Of a stretch of DNA of 64,000 nucleotides, positions 25,495 through 34,073 are shown piece by piece. Source of the DNA: JBEBVQ01 sp037190845 (GTDB lineage Bacteria > Bacteroidota > Bacteroidia > Chitinophagales > Chitinophagaceae); the NCBI GenBank assembly GCA_037190845.1, contig JBBCJI010000001.1:1-64000 (forward strand). Reading direction: 5' to 3'. The first letter of the stretch is position 1. The number at the start of each line of letters is the position of its first letter. A program made the translations under genes and the position numbers. The notes below the pieces were generated by a model. The model saw only the letters and a program-made list of their open reading frames with translations, was not told the origin of the DNA and did no database searches.

Positions 25495-26484
25495 ATGTTA
25501 AAAATTGGAGTCTTTGGTGTAGGTCATTTGGGCCGGATACATATACAGCAGTGGCAGGAGATCGCAGGTGTAGAACTGGTAGGGTTTTATGACCCTGATG
25601 ATGCGCACGCAGATCTTACGGTTTCCCAATATGGGGTGCAGCGTTTTGAAGATCCCCAAAAGTTGTTGCAGGCTTCGGAGGCGGTGGATATAGTAGCTAC
25701 AACTACATCTCATTACGCTATTGCCCGCGAAGCCCTGTTGTCGGGTAAACATGTGTTTGTGGAGAAGCCGCTGGCTCAGTCAGTTGAGGAAGCCCGGGAG
25801 CTTGTAAAGCTGGTGCATGAAGCAAATGTCAAATGTCAGGTGGGCCACGTGGAGCGTTATAATCCTGCTTTTCTTTCCCTCGAAAAGCAGTCGCTCGAAC
25901 CTATGTTTATCGAGACACACCGGCTTGCGCAATTTAATCCCCGTGGTACTGATGTATCCGTGATACTGGATCTGATGATCCATGATATAGATATCGTATT
26001 GTTCCTCGTGAAATCGCCTATCCGGCGGATATCTGCCAGCGGTGTATCCGTGATCAGCAAAACGGCGGATATTGCCAACGCCCGGATCGAATTTGACAAC
26101 GGTTGCGTGGCTAATCTTACCTCAAGCAGGATATCTCTGAAAAATATGAGAAAGATGCGTCTTTTTCAACGGGATGCTTATATAGGTATTGATTTCCTGG
26201 ATAAAAAAACGGAGATTGTCCGCCTGGGTGAGCCGGGGGCAGGGCAGGGCATGTTTGATTTCCCGATAGACCTTGGCAACGGGGAAAAGAAAGTAATATC
26301 CGTGCAGATGCCGGAAGTTGCGCCTGTAAATGCGATCCGGATGGAGCTGGAAGAATTTGCCGGAGCGGTAATGCATGACAGACCTGTCCGGGTTTCTGTG
26401 TACGATGGTTTCCAGGCAATGGATGTGGCACACCAGGTGCTGAAAAAAATGAGTTTGCATAATGAATTGCACGGGGAAGTATGA
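25495..26484 (+). CDS. Gfo/Idh/MocA-family NAD(P)-dependent oxidoreductase
   Basis: 329 residues. The Rossmann motif GVFGVGHLGRIH is at residues 5-16, and EKPLAQSVEEA with the family Lys at about 90. The second domain has GHVERYNPAF and DLMIHDIDI. Known: this superfamily oxidises or reduces sugar hydroxyls, including UDP-sugar intermediates of surface polysaccharides. The neighbouring WcaJ-type transferase gene makes a polysaccharide role possible, but the substrate is unknown. The start codon lies just after an AT-rich stretch. Confidence 0.9.
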   Translation: MLKIGVFGVGHLGRIHIQQWQEIAGVELVGFYDPDDAHADLTVSQYGVQRFEDPQKLLQASEAVDIVATTTSHYAIAREALLSGKHVFVEKPLAQSVEEARELVKLVHEANVKCQVGHVERYNPAFLSLEKQSLEPMFIETHRLAQFNPRGTDVSVILDLMIHDIDIVLFLVKSPIRRISASGVSVISKTADIANARIEFDNGCVANLTSSRISLKNMRKMRLFQRDAYIGIDFLDKKTEIVRLGEPGAGQGMFDFPIDLGNGEKKVISVQMPEVAPVNAIRMELEEFAGAVMHDRPVRVSVYDGFQAMDVAHQVLKKMSLHNELHGEV

Positions 26485-26548
26485 ATTTATATATTGCGTA
26501 GGTAAAAAAACAGGAAAAACCGTCTTTAAAGAAGAAAGATCTGTAGTG

Positions 26549-27403
26549 ATGAACATAGATAAATTACTGGTAATTCTTTTGATCGCCACATGGACGTACA
26601 GCAGTTGTGACGTGATCAATCCTGATGAAAAGATACCCACTTATATACATATTGATTCTTTCCGTTTTTTACATCAGGGTGATACGTTCGGCTCCGCTTC
26701 TCATAAAATAAGCAGTGTCTGGGTATATTTTAATAATGAACCGCTGGGTGCATTCGAAATGCCCGTTACGGTTCCGGTAATTGCATCGCAGGAAGGAATG
26801 GTAACGGTAGCGCCGGGTATTGATTTTAACGGTATGAAAAGCTTTCAGCATCCCTATCCTTTTTATGTGTTCGATTCATTGATCCTGAAGCCACAACCGG
26901 GCCAGGTGGTGCAGTTTGATGCCAGGACAAGATATACCGGGAGTGCGCGGCTTATTTATAACAGTACTTTTGATCTCGGCAACCCTTTCAACAAGTATGG
27001 CGGAGATACATCACTTGTGAAAACATCTGACCCTGGTTATGTTTTTGAAGGCGAGGGAGCTGGATATATTTATATTGACGGTCCGAAAAAAACTTCTCAG
27101 AATATTTCTATTGATGCTTTCAGACCTACCCTTGGTGAGCCGTTGTTTCTGGAGTTGAATTATAAATGCTCAATACCGTTCCAGGTAGGTGTAGCGGCAT
27201 TCTATACCAATGGTAATGAGGCAGTGGAATATGTGGGAGGTGTAAATCCGCGTGATGAATGGAATAAAATATACATCAGCCTCCAGGAATTTGTAAATGC
27301 GAATCAGGGTGCTCAATTTCATTTGCTGATACGTACAGGTACTGATAACGGTGAATCTCAGGGCTGGGTTGCGATCGATAACGTTAAAATCGTTTCATTC
27401 TGA
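26549..27403 (+). CDS. Conserved lipoprotein of unknown function
   Basis: 284 residues from the ATG at 26549, chosen because a lipoprotein signal follows (hydrophobic core, lipobox YSSC, Cys at residue 19). The rest is rich in beta strands. The C-terminal 110 residues (from about GYIYIDGPKK to WVAIDNVKI) read like a jelly-roll domain such as a carbohydrate-binding module, though I cannot assign a family. It lies 64 bases after the oxidoreductase gene and eight bases before the WcaJ-type gene, so it is co-transcribed with the latter. It may take part in export or assembly of a surface polymer (inference). Confidence 0.8.
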   Translation: MNIDKLLVILLIATWTYSSCDVINPDEKIPTYIHIDSFRFLHQGDTFGSASHKISSVWVYFNNEPLGAFEMPVTVPVIASQEGMVTVAPGIDFNGMKSFQHPYPFYVFDSLILKPQPGQVVQFDARTRYTGSARLIYNSTFDLGNPFNKYGGDTSLVKTSDPGYVFEGEGAGYIYIDGPKKTSQNISIDAFRPTLGEPLFLELNYKCSIPFQVGVAAFYTNGNEAVEYVGGVNPRDEWNKIYISLQEFVNANQGAQFHLLIRTGTDNGESQGWVAIDNVKIVSF

Positions 27404-27411
27404 GTTCTGTT

Positions 27412-28836
27412 ATGCAGCTTGATCCGATGAAGAAACGGGCTATTCGTCAGTTGGTTGTTGTTGATTATATCACAGCCATGATTGCATGGCTTATCTTCTG
27501 GGCATACCGGTATCACTGGCTGGGCAAATCTTCTTTTTTTCAGGCCTGGGAACAGTGGCAGATGCGGGATTTTGTCTCTTCCCTTATACTGATTCCCGGC
27601 GGGTGGCTTTTTCTGTACCTGCTCTCCGGCACTTATTTCGACCTGTACCGGAAATCACGGCTGCATGAAATTAACAGGACACTGATCTCCTGCATTATCG
27701 GCAGTGTGATCGTTTCGCTTGCTGTTTTTGCCGACGACAGTCAGGATTACTCATATTTTATTCAGATGACAGGCCGGTATCTGTTGATCCATACTATGTG
27801 CACATTGCTGGCCAGGATTGTGATCCTGAATAATGTGAAGCAAAAGCTCATAAAAGGGGAGGTTGGCTTTAATACCCTGCTGATCGGCGGCAACCACCAG
27901 GCCATTAATATTTACCGCAGGATACAGGAAAGCCCGCGTGTGCTGGGTAATATTTTCAAAGGGTTTATTTACTCCAATAAGGAAGCTTCAAACGGTATGA
28001 GCCGGTATCTTCCCCAGCTTGGCGATCTGTCGCGGCTTGAAACGATCATTGATGAGCATGATATTGAGGAGGTCATTGTCGCAGTTGATTCTTCGGAGCA
28101 CCATCTGCTGGAAAATATCATTACCCGGCTCAGTTACCGGCCTGTTGTGGTGAAGGTACAGCCGGATCTGTATGATATCATTTCCGGGTCGGTCAAGACC
28201 AGCAATGTATACGATGCCGTGCTGATACATATTTATCCGGATCTGATGCCCGACTGGCAAAGAGTTTGTAAACGCACAATTGACATCATTGTTTCGTTCC
28301 TTGCTTTGGTACTGCTGTCGCCGGTATATCTTTTTGCGGCGATCAGGGTGAAGCTCTCATCCCAGGGCCCTGTTATATACAGGCAGCAGCGTGTCGGCTT
28401 GTTTGGCCAGCCCTTTTATATTTATAAGTTTCGCTCCATGTACGTGAATGCGGAGGATAATGGTCCTGCGTTATCCAGCAAGAGGGACCCCCGGATCACA
28501 GCCTGGGGGCGTTTTATGCGGAAATGGCGGATTGACGAGCTGCCCCAGTTCTTTAATATCCTTATTGGGAATATGTCGCTGGTAGGGCCGAGACCGGAGC
28601 GCTCTCATTTTATTAATATCATCTCAAAAACACATCCGCATTATAAATACCTGCACAAAGTAAAACCCGGACTTACAAGCTGGGGTATGGTACAGTATGG
28701 CTATGCTGAAAATGTAGAAGAAATGATTGAGCGCATGAAGTATGATCTGCTCTATATCGAAAACTGCTCGCTTGCACTCGATATCAAGATTATGATCTAT
28801 ACGCTGAAGGTGTTGTTCCAGGGGAGAGGGAAGTAG
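27412..28836 (+). CDS. Undecaprenyl-phosphate glycosyl-1-phosphate transferase (WcaJ/PssY-type)
   Basis: 474 residues. Four or five N-terminal membrane helices (about 10-145) are followed by a Rossmann-like CoA-binding-type domain (LLIGGNHQAINIYRRI), one more helix (about 285-310) and the bacterial sugar transferase domain: KRTIDIIVS, YKFRSMYVNAE, RKWRIDELPQF, GPRPER and KVKPGLTSWG. Known role: first step of exopolysaccharide or capsule synthesis, transfer of a sugar-1-phosphate to undecaprenyl phosphate. No other polysaccharide genes are in the window. The last codons appear again in decayed form about 90 bases downstream. Confidence 0.93.
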   Translation: MQLDPMKKRAIRQLVVVDYITAMIAWLIFWAYRYHWLGKSSFFQAWEQWQMRDFVSSLILIPGGWLFLYLLSGTYFDLYRKSRLHEINRTLISCIIGSVIVSLAVFADDSQDYSYFIQMTGRYLLIHTMCTLLARIVILNNVKQKLIKGEVGFNTLLIGGNHQAINIYRRIQESPRVLGNIFKGFIYSNKEASNGMSRYLPQLGDLSRLETIIDEHDIEEVIVAVDSSEHHLLENIITRLSYRPVVVKVQPDLYDIISGSVKTSNVYDAVLIHIYPDLMPDWQRVCKRTIDIIVSFLALVLLSPVYLFAAIRVKLSSQGPVIYRQQRVGLFGQPFYIYKFRSMYVNAEDNGPALSSKRDPRITAWGRFMRKWRIDELPQFFNILIGNMSLVGPRPERSHFINIISKTHPHYKYLHKVKPGLTSWGMVQYGYAENVEEMIERMKYDLLYIENCSLALDIKIMIYTLKVLFQGRGK

Positions 28837-28845
28837 AGAGAACGA

Positions 28846-28983
28846 TGAGTGATGAATTATGAATGAAAAGCTGGTCACTCTTATTCTGTACGCCGGAAGT
28901 AACGTTTCAGGAGAGGGGAAAATAAAGAGTGATGAATCATGAATGAAAAAACTCATCACTCATAATTCATCACTCATAACTCT
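28846..28983. repeat. Family A repeat (7-base words), copy 2, partly duplicated
   Basis: One left arm (GATGAGTGATGAATTATGAATG, in part) lies at 28852-28875 without a matching right arm; a second, complete inverted repeat lies at 28926-28983. Together with the preceding gene end this looks like a tandem duplication of about 90 bases. The element separates convergent wcaJ-type and ompH genes. Confidence 0.75.
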
Positions 28984-28987
28984 TTTC

Positions 28988-29494
28988 TTATTTTATGCCG
29001 AGTTTGGTCTTAACGAGAGAGAGTACGTCATCGCTCTCATTGGCATATAATAACATGCCGGCGCTGGCATCGAAGATATAATCGTATTTTTTCTCGGTAG
29101 CAACGTCTTTAATTGCCTTGTCTGCTTTTTCGAGCAGGGGTTTGTATAATTCCTGCTTTTTATTGGCTACTTTTTCCTGAGCGCTTTGCTGGGTAAATTC
29201 AATACGCTCCTGCAGCTGCTGGATTTCTTTAATTTTTACTTCCCTTACTGCTTCGGTCATTGTTTTTTCCTGAGTCTGGAATTCCTGGATCTTCTTCTCA
29301 TATTCCTTACCCATCGTTTCCAGCTGATCCTGGTAAGTTTTGGCAAAAGCCTGGAGATCTTTCTCCGCTTGTGCTACTTCAGGCATCAGGGAAAGCAATT
29401 CCTGGGAATTGATGTAACCCAGTTTCGGTGCCTGGGCAGTAGCTGCATGAGCAGACATTACACCCAGAGCAAGGCACAATACGATTCTCTTCAT
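28988..29494 (-). CDS. OmpH/Skp-family periplasmic chaperone, second copy
   Basis: 168 residues. The signal peptide ends AATAQA (about residue 21), then KLGYINSQELLSLMPEV, the OmpH start pattern. A long charged coiled coil (about 40-130) forms the Skp tentacles, and YDYIFDASAGMLLYAN closes the core. Known role: holds unfolded outer membrane proteins in the periplasm. It is the last gene of the uppS-bamA-ompH-ompH cluster. Confidence 0.92.
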   Translation of the reverse strand: MKRIVLCLALGVMSAHAATAQAPKLGYINSQELLSLMPEVAQAEKDLQAFAKTYQDQLETMGKEYEKKIQEFQTQEKTMTEAVREVKIKEIQQLQERIEFTQQSAQEKVANKKQELYKPLLEKADKAIKDVATEKKYDYIFDASAGMLLYANESDDVLSLVKTKLGIK

Positions 29495-29533
29495 TTGTTT
29501 GGAGGCTATTCTAATTAATAATAATTACACTTT

Positions 29534-29561
29534 TAAAAAACCGCATAAGTGATCAATGCGG
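29534..29561 (-). terminator. Rho-independent terminator after the first ompH gene
   Basis: On the minus strand CCGCAT, nine bases, ATGCGG, followed by TTTTTTAAAAG. It lies between the two ompH genes and may give partial termination. Confidence 0.7.
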
Positions 29562-29578
29562 ATGCAAAGTAAAGATCA

Positions 29579-30100
29579 TTATTTGTTTATTCCAAGTATT
29601 TTTAACACATCTTCACTTTTGTCCAGTTTGGGGTCTGCATAAAACAAAGTGACCCCACCGGCTTTATCTAATACCATTTCGTAGCCCTTGGTCGAGGCGA
29701 ATTTCTGAACGGCATTATATACTTTATCCTGCACAGGCTTTACCAGCTCCTGGCGTTTTTTGAACAGATCGCCTTCATATCCAAAGCGCTGTTTTTGCAG
29801 GTCTTTTACCGACTTTTCCATAGCCACAATCTCATCTTCGCGTTTTCTGCGGACATCATCGCTAAGCATGGCACGTTCAGCCGTATAGCTTTTATACATT
29901 TTGTCTACTTCCGCCATTTTGTTATCAATTTCCTGCTGCCATTCTTTCGACATTTTGTCGAGCCGGGTCTGGGCATCTTTGTATTCCACTACTTTATCGA
30001 GTATGTATTTGGAATCAATGATACAATAACGCTGTGCATCAGCATGAAACATAAAACTGCCTGCCAATACCGCTACCAGACTCAAAAAAATCTTTTTCAT
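29579..30100 (-). CDS. OmpH/Skp-family periplasmic chaperone, first copy
   Basis: 173 residues from the ATG at 30100; this start gives MKKIFLSLVAVLAGS and a signal peptide ending ADAQ. RYCIIDSKYILDKVVEY matches the OmpH N-terminus and a charged coiled coil follows. The C-terminus ends VLKILGINK. It lies 41 bases after bamA. Paired ompH genes after bamA are usual in Bacteroidota. Confidence 0.93.
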   Translation of the reverse strand: MKKIFLSLVAVLAGSFMFHADAQRYCIIDSKYILDKVVEYKDAQTRLDKMSKEWQQEIDNKMAEVDKMYKSYTAERAMLSDDVRRKREDEIVAMEKSVKDLQKQRFGYEGDLFKKRQELVKPVQDKVYNAVQKFASTKGYEMVLDKAGGVTLFYADPKLDKSEDVLKILGINK

Positions 30101-30141
30101 AGTATTTTCCCTGTTTAAATGAACAATTAAATGTACAAAAA

Positions 30142-32820
30142 TCAATCCGGTTCGAAACCAAGCATAAAGTTGAACCGTGAGATAGATTTGAAGTCAGTGA
30201 CTCCCTGTGCCGGATTATACCGGTCGAACCCGACACCATAATCCAGCCCGAGCAGGCCGAACATAGGCAGGAAGATACGGATACCTACACCCGCATCCCT
30301 GTTGAGTTTGAACGGATTATATTCCTTGAAGTTGTTCCAGGCATTAGCCGCATCCATAAACACCAGGCCGTAAATGGTTGAGGTGGGACTTAACGAAAAC
30401 GGATAGCGTATCTCTGCGGTGTATTTGTTAAAAATGGTGGCATTATCGGCATATACTTCGTAGCCACGCTGTGAGATGATATCCCTGCCGATAAAGAAGG
30501 AGTTCATCTGTAAACCGTCACCACCCAACTGGAAGCGTTCAAACGGAGAAAATCCTATGGTAGGGTTGTAATATCCGAGGAAGCCGTATTTGGTAGAGAT
30601 TTTCAGTACAAGGTTGCCTACAAGTTTTTGATACCAGTCTGCTGTGAAGCGATATTTATGATACTCAATCCATTTGTATTTTTCGGCTGCGGTTTCGTTG
30701 CTGAAATCATCTTTTCCGCTGAATGAGCTGAAAGGAGGTGTAAGCTGGAAGCTGAGCGAGATATTCGATCCGCTACGTGGGTACAGCGGTTGATCTACAG
30801 AATACCTGGCCAAAACAAATTTTAAATAAAGGTTATTGCTGAAGCCTTCATTGAAATTGGGTATCAGGGAATATTGTTTCAGGCGGTAGTTCTGGTAATT
30901 GACACCGTACGTAAATACAAAGAAATCATCCGGCCATTTCATCCGTTTGCTAAGCGATACACCGCCGCCCGCCACACGTAGGAAAGATGAGTTGGGATCG
31001 CCGCTGCCCCATGCTACACCGGAGAATTTGCTGTACATGAAGCTGGTAGTGAGTGCATTGGGCCTGCGTCCACCCAGCCAGGGTTCAGTGAAAGAAGTAC
31101 TGAGGGAGTTGAAATATGCTCCGTTCGACTGATAATTGACAGAGAAACGCTGACCGTCGCCCACGGGCAACGGATCCCAGTTTTTCAGGCGATGAAGATT
31201 CCGTAGCGAAAAGTTGTTGAAGATAACGCCGATGTTCCCGTAAAAGCGTACACCTCCGCCAAAACCTGCAGAGAGCTGTAATTGGTCACTCGATTTTTCG
31301 ACAAGGCTGTATTCAATATCTACGGTTCCGTCTTCGGGATGCGGTTTGGGCTGGATGCCGATCTTTTCCTGGTCGAAGAAATTGAGGTTGGCAATTTCGC
31401 GTTGCGACCGGATCAGGTCGGCACGGCTGAATTTATTGCCGGGAAGTGTGCGCAGCTCGCGTCGGATCACGTGCTCATTCGTACGGTCATTGCCGGAGAT
31501 AAGTACGTTGCGTATGGTAGCCTGCTGGCCTTCGGTGATACGCATCTCGTAATTGATTGTATCATCAACAACGGATATTTCGACAGGATCAATATTGAAA
31601 AAGAGATAGCCGTCGTCCATATACAGACTGCTGATGTCGGCGCCGCCTTCGGGGCTTAATTGTTTACCGATACGTGCATCGAGCAGTTCCTGATTGTACA
31701 CATCTCCTTTTTTGATGCTCAGCACCCGTGAAAGCTCTTCACTGGTGTATTTGGTATTACCCCGCCAGGTGATATCCCCGAAATAATAGCGGCTCCCTTC
31801 TTTGATCTTCAGATCTATATTGAGATTGCCGTTCGGAAGCCGGTATAATGTATCGTTTTCTACATCAGCATCACGATAGCCGAGCGAATTATAATAGGCA
31901 ACCAGCGTCTGTTTATCCGTCTGGAATTTTTGCTCGTTAAACTTGGAGGAAGCGAATATATTGTAGCGGAAATAAGGATTCAGCGCTTCCAGTGTTTTGG
32001 AAGGGGAGAGAAAGTGTCCTTTCCGGAGATATTTGGCAAAAGAACGTGGGCTTGCTTCATACACATGTGTATTATCGGCAGGATGCAGGGAAAGGCGTGG
32101 CATCTCCTTAGTGCTTTTCAGCGTGCGTCTTAGCCGCATATCGGAAGCATTTTTATTACCCGATATATTGATCTGGTTGACGCGGGTTTTAAGTCCTTTC
32201 TTAATATCAAATGTTACGATGATGGAGTTGATGGCGGCAGAGTCGCCTCTTTCCAGTACCTGTACTTCGGTATTCCCATATCCTTTGTCTTCATAAAATT
32301 TCCGGATACGCGCAATGGCTTCTTTTTTGCTGCCTTCGGTGAATACACGGGAACGTACCAGATTCAGCTTGTCTTTCAGCTCAGTGGCTTCTCCTTTCTT
32401 AATGCCTTTGAAATTGTACCGGCTGAGCTTAGGGCGTTCTTCTACTTGTATATTGAGAAATACCTTCTCGTTGATGAAACGGGTAATGGTAATATTGACA
32501 TCCGAGAAAAGCTCCTGTTTCCATAGATTACGGATAGCCTTGGCGATCCGGTCGTCGTTAGGGAAACGTACCTTCTGGCCGACAGATAATCCTGTGACAG
32601 CAAGCAACAGGTCTTCATCCAGATACTTTGCACCGGAAACAGTGATCCCTGCGATCTCATATTCACGGGGTTTTTCCGGTTCACGGGGACCGGAGGCTCC
32701 TGCTATGCCTGTATTGTTTTGCCCGCTTCCGGCAGGCAGCGCGATCTGGCCGGAAGCAACAGAAGCTGATAATGCAACACCGGTAAAAACAGCGCAAAAA
32801 TGCCTGGTTAGTTTATACAT
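30142..32820 (-). CDS. bamA: Outer membrane protein assembly factor BamA
   Basis: 892 residues from the ATG at 32820. A signal peptide (to about residue 25) leads to five POTRA domains (about 50-430; for example ISGNKNASDMRLRRTL and ISGNDRTNEHVIRREL) and a 16-stranded barrel with the loop-6 motif (GRDIISQRGY, the equivalent of VRGY) and a terminal strand FNFMLGFEPD. Known role: inserts beta-barrel proteins into the outer membrane. It overlaps uppS by eight bases and is followed by two chaperone genes of the same pathway. Confidence 0.95.
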   Translation of the reverse strand: MYKLTRHFCAVFTGVALSASVASGQIALPAGSGQNNTGIAGASGPREPEKPREYEIAGITVSGAKYLDEDLLLAVTGLSVGQKVRFPNDDRIAKAIRNLWKQELFSDVNITITRFINEKVFLNIQVEERPKLSRYNFKGIKKGEATELKDKLNLVRSRVFTEGSKKEAIARIRKFYEDKGYGNTEVQVLERGDSAAINSIIVTFDIKKGLKTRVNQINISGNKNASDMRLRRTLKSTKEMPRLSLHPADNTHVYEASPRSFAKYLRKGHFLSPSKTLEALNPYFRYNIFASSKFNEQKFQTDKQTLVAYYNSLGYRDADVENDTLYRLPNGNLNIDLKIKEGSRYYFGDITWRGNTKYTSEELSRVLSIKKGDVYNQELLDARIGKQLSPEGGADISSLYMDDGYLFFNIDPVEISVVDDTINYEMRITEGQQATIRNVLISGNDRTNEHVIRRELRTLPGNKFSRADLIRSQREIANLNFFDQEKIGIQPKPHPEDGTVDIEYSLVEKSSDQLQLSAGFGGGVRFYGNIGVIFNNFSLRNLHRLKNWDPLPVGDGQRFSVNYQSNGAYFNSLSTSFTEPWLGGRRPNALTTSFMYSKFSGVAWGSGDPNSSFLRVAGGGVSLSKRMKWPDDFFVFTYGVNYQNYRLKQYSLIPNFNEGFSNNLYLKFVLARYSVDQPLYPRSGSNISLSFQLTPPFSSFSGKDDFSNETAAEKYKWIEYHKYRFTADWYQKLVGNLVLKISTKYGFLGYYNPTIGFSPFERFQLGGDGLQMNSFFIGRDIISQRGYEVYADNATIFNKYTAEIRYPFSLSPTSTIYGLVFMDAANAWNNFKEYNPFKLNRDAGVGIRIFLPMFGLLGLDYGVGFDRYNPAQGVTDFKSISRFNFMLGFEPD

Positions 32821-33574
32821 GCTGGGGGGAGTTCGTTTGTATTTGTTCGCTGGTTTTGCCAAAGCGGCGTTCACGTTGCTGGTAGTTGAGCAATGCTTCG
32901 TAGAGGTGTTGTTTTCTGAAATCAGGCCAGTGTACCGGCGAGAAATACAATTCGGCATAGGCGAGCTGATACAGGAGGAAATTACTGATGCGGTGTTCTC
33001 CGCTGGTACGGATCATCAGTTCCGGATCGGGAAATGCAGCCGTATTAAGATAACCACGGAACAGGTCCTCTGAGATATCTGCAGGGGTGATAACGCCCGC
33101 CTGTATGTCTGCTGCGATCTTTCGGGTAGCTTCAGTCATTTCCCAGCGTGAACTGTAGCTCAGGGCAAGGATGAGATTGAGCCTTGAGTTTACCGCGGTC
33201 ATTTCGATGGCCTCACACAATTCTTTCCGGCATACCGGCGGCAGGCTTTCGATATCACCGATCACATGCAGGCGGATATTGTTTTTTTTGAGATCTTCGC
33301 TTTCTTTCCGGATGGTATTCACGAGTAGTTCCATCAGCGCGTTTACTTCCTCCTGCGGACGGTTCCAGTTTTCTGTAGAAAAAGCATAAAGGGTCAGATA
33401 AGGAATGCCCATTTCAGCACAGGCATTGACCATCTCCCGCACACTCACTGCGCCTTCCTGGTGGCCATACACCCGGTCTTTCCCCCGTTCCCTGGCCCAG
33501 CGTCCGTTGCCGTCCATAATGACAGCAATATGTGCCGGTAGCTTGTTCCGGTCTATAGCTTCCAACAACTCCAT
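32813..33574 (-). CDS. uppS: Isoprenyl transferase (undecaprenyl diphosphate synthase)
   Basis: 253 residues. VIMDGNGRWARERG (residues 18-31), TLYAFSTENWNRP, ALSYSSRWEM and the C-terminal RTSGEHRISNFLLYQLAYAE are the classic cis-prenyltransferase motifs. Known role: makes the C55 carrier lipid for peptidoglycan and surface polysaccharides. The first gene of the uppS-bamA-ompH-ompH unit, with a perfect -7 box 33 bases upstream. Confidence 0.96.
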   Translation of the reverse strand: MELLEAIDRNKLPAHIAVIMDGNGRWARERGKDRVYGHQEGAVSVREMVNACAEMGIPYLTLYAFSTENWNRPQEEVNALMELLVNTIRKESEDLKKNNIRLHVIGDIESLPPVCRKELCEAIEMTAVNSRLNLILALSYSSRWEMTEATRKIAADIQAGVITPADISEDLFRGYLNTAAFPDPELMIRTSGEHRISNFLLYQLAYAELYFSPVHWPDFRKQHLYEALLNYQQRERRFGKTSEQIQTNSPQHV

Positions 33575-33607
33575 ATAGTTATAGTCGCACTGCTTTTATA
33601 AGGTGTG

Positions 33608-33615
33608 CAAAGGTA
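33608..33615 (-). promoter_or_regulatory. Candidate -7 box of the uppS-bamA-ompH operon
   Basis: TACCTTTG on the minus strand, a full consensus match, 33 bases before the uppS ATG. A -33 TTTG lies 26 bases away, which is longer than usual. Confidence 0.55.
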
Positions 33616-33677
33616 CAAAAATAGAAGGTTGGAGTATGGAACAAAATAAACGTATTTCAGTTTAACGCGACTTTAAG

Positions 33678-33771
33678 AGTTATGGATGACGAATTATGAG
33701 TGATGAATTATGAATGATGAGTTAAAAACACACAATTCATAATTCATCACCCATAATTCATCACTCATAGC
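33678..33771. repeat. Family A inverted repeat (7-base words), copy 3
   Basis: The left arm (33678-33723) is repeated ATGAATT/ATGAGTG words; the right arm (33731-33771) is their complement, around an AAAACACA loop. It lies downstream of the small gene at 33801 and upstream of uppS. Confidence 0.8.
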
Positions 33772-33800
33772 TTATACCGCTGTTTTGGGTAAATTTTTCC

Positions 33801-34001
33801 TCACCCCGTTTGTTGTATACTGATACGCCGTCGGTCTATTTCGAGCTGGGTGAGATACCGTTTTCTGTCTGCAGGCGTATGGAAACGTTCTATCTTCTTC
33901 CTGATAGTGATGCAGTTACGTTTCATCTCTTCAAGCTGAGTTTCCATAAACAGGTACTCATTGATGAGATCACTTAAAATCTTTTCATCAATCTGTTGCA
34001 T
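33801..34001 (-). CDS. Small conserved-looking coiled-coil protein, unknown function
   Basis: 66 residues, highly charged and helical (for example EYLFMETQLEEMKRN and IRKKIERFH), no signal or membrane segment. It lies 72 bases after the SprE/PorW-like gene on the same strand and is closed by a family A hairpin, as other genes here are. I cannot name a family. Being short, it could be spurious, but its composition and position argue for a real gene. Confidence 0.6.
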   Translation of the reverse strand: MQQIDEKILSDLINEYLFMETQLEEMKRNCITIRKKIERFHTPADRKRYLTQLEIDRRRISIQQTG

Positions 34002-34073
34002 AACTTACACTTTAGGGAGTGAAAATATATGAGAGATGTAAAAATTATGCCTGTTTGAATTGCGGTTATATTT

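Noticed and set aside
32821..32958. N-terminal extension of BamA by 46 codons
   Set aside because: It would run into uppS, and the signal peptide begins at the ATG at 32820.
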